8,115 bases of DNA from an uncultured Acidobacteriota bacterium (GTDB lineage: Bacteria > Acidobacteriota > Thermoanaerobaculia > Gp7-AA8), in NCBI GenBank assembly GCA_946887105.1, contig CAMPKJ010000226.1, positions 1 through 8,115 on the forward strand, in the 5' to 3' direction. Shown here one piece after another: positions 6,330 through 8,115 of this stretch. Positions within the stretch are counted from its first letter, which is position 1. Every line of letters begins with the position of its first letter. Made by a program: the position numbers and the translations under genes. Under the pieces are notes generated by a model. It saw only the letters and a list, made by a program, of their open reading frames with translations, was not told where the DNA came from and did no database searches.

Positions 6330-6330
6330 A

Positions 6331-7083
6331 TTACGGCATCAGAATCGATTCGATCAGATCGATCGCCCGCGGATCGCCGGTCTGCGCGAGCCAGAACAGC
6401 GCGCGTTCTCTCACCTTGCGATTCTTGTGCGTCTTCACGAGATCGATCAGCAGCGGCACGGACCGCTCGCGCGGCAGCTGCGAGATCGCGAAGACGGCGT
6501 GCTGCTTCACGTCGTCGTCCGGATCTTCGTCGACGAAGCGGCGCAGCTCGCCGGCCACTTTGTCGCCCGCTTTCTGTCCGAGCCAGAAGATAGCGTGGCG
6601 GCGCGTCTCGCGGTCCGGATCGTGCCGCGCGAATTCGAGCAGGGCCGGCACGACACGCGGATGATCGTGCATCGCGATCGCCGCCATCAGCTCGCCCTCG
6701 CGATCGGCGTTCGGGATCTGCGCGAGCAGGTACGCGACGCTGTCCTCCGTCGATACGTTCGCGAGGATCTGCACCTTCGGGTCGAGCGTGCACGCGCCGT
6801 CGAAGAGCCGCACCTTGCGGATCTTTCCGTTCTCGACGCGCACCGCCAGCAGTATCTCGCTGGTGATGTCCAGGTCGTCGTCGTCGTTGATCGAGAATCC
6901 GCGGTTGCCGTCCAGCGAGCAGCGGTTGCAGCAGATCGAGTGGCCGCGCACCGGCACCTTCCACGCGAACCATCCCGTGCTGCCGGCCGGCGGCAGGTTG
7001 GCCGCGCGATTCTGTGCGAGCACCGTGACCGCGATGACGAGCGAAACGACCAGCGAGACGAACAGCACGCGCGCGCGTGTCAT
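6331..7083 (-). CDS. Secreted HEAT-repeat protein with Cys-rich N-terminal segment
   Basis: A 250-residue protein. Residues 1-23 (MTRARVLFVSLVVSLVIAVT then VLA) look like a Sec signal peptide cut after LA-Q24, so the product should be exported. The mature N-terminal region carries ICCNRC (50-55) and a further Cys98 in FDGACTLD, which could form disulphides or bind metal. Residues about 112-250 are HEAT repeats of roughly 31 residues with paired helices, for example RETRRHAIFWLGQKAGD, DDVKQHAVFAISQLPRE and RKVRERALFWLAQTGDP. HEAT solenoids usually act as protein-binding scaffolds. I recall similar Cys/HEAT proteins in Acidobacteria but cannot name a function. The start at 7083 has GAGGAG (7091-7096 on the plus strand as CTCCTC) 7 nt upstream, and only 4 nt separate it from the upstream HEAT gene, so the two are co-transcribed. 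Confidence 0.85.
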   Translation of the reverse strand: MTRARVLFVSLVVSLVIAVTVLAQNRAANLPPAGSTGWFAWKVPVRGHSICCNRCSLDGNRGFSINDDDDLDITSEILLAVRVENGKIRKVRLFDGACTLDPKVQILANVSTEDSVAYLLAQIPNADREGELMAAIAMHDHPRVVPALLEFARHDPDRETRRHAIFWLGQKAGDKVAGELRRFVDEDPDDDVKQHAVFAISQLPRERSVPLLIDLVKTHKNRKVRERALFWLAQTGDPRAIDLIESILMP

Positions 7084-7087
7084 GGCC

Positions 7088-7897
7088 TCACTCCTCGTTC
7101 AGGATCTGCAGCATGTACTGCAGCGCCTCGTCGTCATTCATGAGCGACAGTTTCTGCAGCGCCTCGCGGCGCAGTTGCTTGTTCGTCTCTTTCTTCGAGA
7201 GATCGATCAGCGCGCGGGCATTGCCCTGCAGGAACAAACCCCGGATCACCGCTTCCTTCACGTCGATATTGCTTTCGTTCGCGTAGAGCGAGAGCAGCAG
7301 CGGCGCGGTCTTGGCGCCCATCAGGCCGAGCTTCTGGATGGCCTCCATGCGCAGGTCGGAATCCTTTTCGCCGCGTGCGAGCTCGCCGAGCTTGTCGGTG
7401 TCGCCGCTGAGGAACAGCGCCTGGATGATGTCCTCGCGCACGCCCTTGTTGGTCTCGGTGCCGTACATCGACGCGAGCTCCGCGCGGCCGCCCATGATGC
7501 CCAGCGTGCGGATCGCTTCGCTGCGCAGGTCGGGATCCTTCTCGCCGCGCGCGGCATTGACGACGTGGGTCTTGTCGCCCGAGATCATGAACGCGCGCAG
7601 GATCTCCTTCTTCACCGAGTTGGAGGCTGCCGATGCGTACATGTCGGCGAGCAGCTGACGGTTGGCGGCGCTGCCGGAGATGCCGAGGTAGCGGACGGCC
7701 TCGCGTTGCATGTCGGGGTTGGCGTTGCCGCGCGCGATCTCGCCGAGCAGCGCCTGCGCCCGCGGAGAGCTGGACTGGCTGAGGATGAACAGCGCGCGCT
7801 CGCGGATCTTCTTGTCGGATTTGCCGCGCACGATCTTCTCGAGCAGCGGGAAGGCCTTCTCCGGATCGCTGTGCATCAGCGAGTTGATGGCGATCAA
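7088..7897 (-). CDS. HEAT-repeat protein, N-terminus missing at a junction
   Basis: About 269 residues of pure HEAT-repeat solenoid, ending at TGA 7090-7088. The repeats alternate in two types. One is ARGEKDPDLRSEAIRTLGIM-like, and near-copies recur at intervals of about 58-61 residues (ARGNANPDMQREAVRYLGIS, ARGEKDSDLRMEAIQKLGLM). The other is SNIDVKEAVIRGLFLQGNAR-like. Upstream, the reading stays protein-like up to about LIAINSLMHSDPEKA and then runs into the epimerase gene on the other strand. The frame is closed by TAG at 7951-7949, and the only initiator before the repeats is a TTG at 7945, inside epimerase sequence. There is no signal peptide and no ribosome binding site, so the natural start is lost. 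The upper boundary given is the last codon that still looks like HEAT. With the 7083-6331 gene it forms a two-gene operon, probably of envelope scaffold proteins. Confidence 0.8.
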   Translation of the reverse strand: MIAINSLMHSDPEKAFPLLEKIVRGKSDKKIRERALFILSQSSSPRAQALLGEIARGNANPDMQREAVRYLGISGSAANRQLLADMYASAASNSVKKEILRAFMISGDKTHVVNAARGEKDPDLRSEAIRTLGIMGGRAELASMYGTETNKGVREDIIQALFLSGDTDKLGELARGEKDSDLRMEAIQKLGLMGAKTAPLLLSLYANESNIDVKEAVIRGLFLQGNARALIDLSKKETNKQLRREALQKLSLMNDDEALQYMLQILNEE

Positions 7898-7898
7898 C
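7875..7898. other. Breakpoint joining a HEAT gene (-) to an epimerase gene (+)
   Basis: Within these 24 bases both readings remain plausible: minus strand AINSLM (HEAT) and plus strand ISELMAIN (epimerase). Left of it only the HEAT reading makes sense, and right of it only the epimerase reading does. The site contains the short inverted repeat GTTGAT-GGCG-ATCAAC (7883-7898). Both genes are broken here, which points to a microhomology join. This may be an assembly or amplification chimera or a real rearrangement. Confidence 0.75.
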
Positions 7899-8115
7899 CA
7901 CGGCCGCAAGTTCTTCGACCGCGTGCTGATCTTCCGCCCGCACAATGTCTACGGCCCCGACATGGGCTGGGAGCATGTGGTGCCGCAATTCGCGCTTCGC
8001 CTGCACGCACTCGGTCATCAGCACCGGTCCGGCCGTCTGCGCTTCGAGATTCAGGGCACCGGCGAGGAAACCCGCAGCTTCTGCTACATCGACGACCTGG
8101 TGGATGGCGTCATGG
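7875..8115 (+). CDS. NAD-dependent epimerase/dehydratase (extended SDR), internal fragment
   Basis: The plus frame from 7875 reads ISELMAINHGR, then VLIFRPHNVYGPDMGWEHV, then GTGEETRSFCYIDDLVDGVM, open to the window end (80 complete codons). RPHNVYGP and the TRSF.YIDD line are strong signatures of extended short-chain dehydrogenases that act on nucleotide sugars (GalE/RmlB-type epimerases and dehydratases). In this family the catalytic Tyr-x-x-x-Lys lies just before the ISELM-like helix. Here the codons before ISELM read SGSLC and belong to the opposite-strand HEAT gene. The NAD-binding Rossmann half and the catalytic pair are therefore absent. The gene is cut on its 5' side by the junction and on its 3' side by the window edge. 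The exact sugar substrate cannot be assigned. Confidence 0.85.
   Translation, partial: MSELMAINHGRKFFDRVLIFRPHNVYGPDMGWEHVVPQFALRLHALGHQHRSGRLRFEIQGTGEETRSFCYIDDLVDGVM

Noticed and set aside
7898..7945. TTG start at 7945 for the HEAT gene
   Set aside because: The first ~16 residues it would add come from the antisense of the epimerase gene; there is no ribosome binding site or signal peptide. It is only the accidental frame opening after the TAG at 7951-7949.

Overview
The window is GC-rich, compact bacterial DNA from a Gram-negative lineage. Acidobacteriota is my best guess, from memory only. It rests on three things: an adaptor/ABC/FtsX-permease cluster next to an NtrC-type regulator with a GAFTDA motif, secreted HEAT-repeat proteins, and intergenic repeats of the CGTCATCCTGAG kind. 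No marker gene is present, so the phylum is not proven.

Plus strand, 1-6254: six genes in one direction, probably one operon. They are the last 38 codons of a periplasmic adaptor (HlyD/MacA-type), an ABC ATPase of the LolD/MacB kind, two MacB/FtsX-type permeases overlapping by 4 nt, a sigma-54-dependent response regulator (receiver, AAA+, Fis-type HTH), and a membrane-anchored histidine kinase (2 TM, linker, PAS-like, HisKA, HATPase). Adaptor, ATPase and permeases would form a tripartite export or lipoprotein/envelope-stress type transporter. The kinase/regulator pair is its likely controller. The transported substrate cannot be read from the sequence.

Minus strand, 7897-6331: two adjacent HEAT-repeat genes 4 nt apart, convergent with the kinase gene. 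The downstream one has a signal peptide and a CCxxC cluster. The upstream one has lost its N-terminus.

End of window, about 7875-8115: the plus strand abruptly becomes the middle of an NAD-dependent epimerase/dehydratase gene. Neither it nor the HEAT gene is intact. Both break inside the same ~24 bp, so this is a rearrangement or, more likely, a chimeric assembly join.

Non-coding DNA: all five gaps longer than 20 bp (76-113 bp each) are almost completely filled by a long imperfect inverted repeat. Three gaps carry one family built from a 9-nt unit (GTTCCTCGG / CCGAGGAAC), one carries an AAGTCGCAAAG-type hairpin, and one carries a CGTCATCCTGAG-type hairpin. This gap-filling hairpin architecture is the most unusual real signal here. 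I see no tRNA, rRNA, CRISPR, transposase or classical U-tract terminator.
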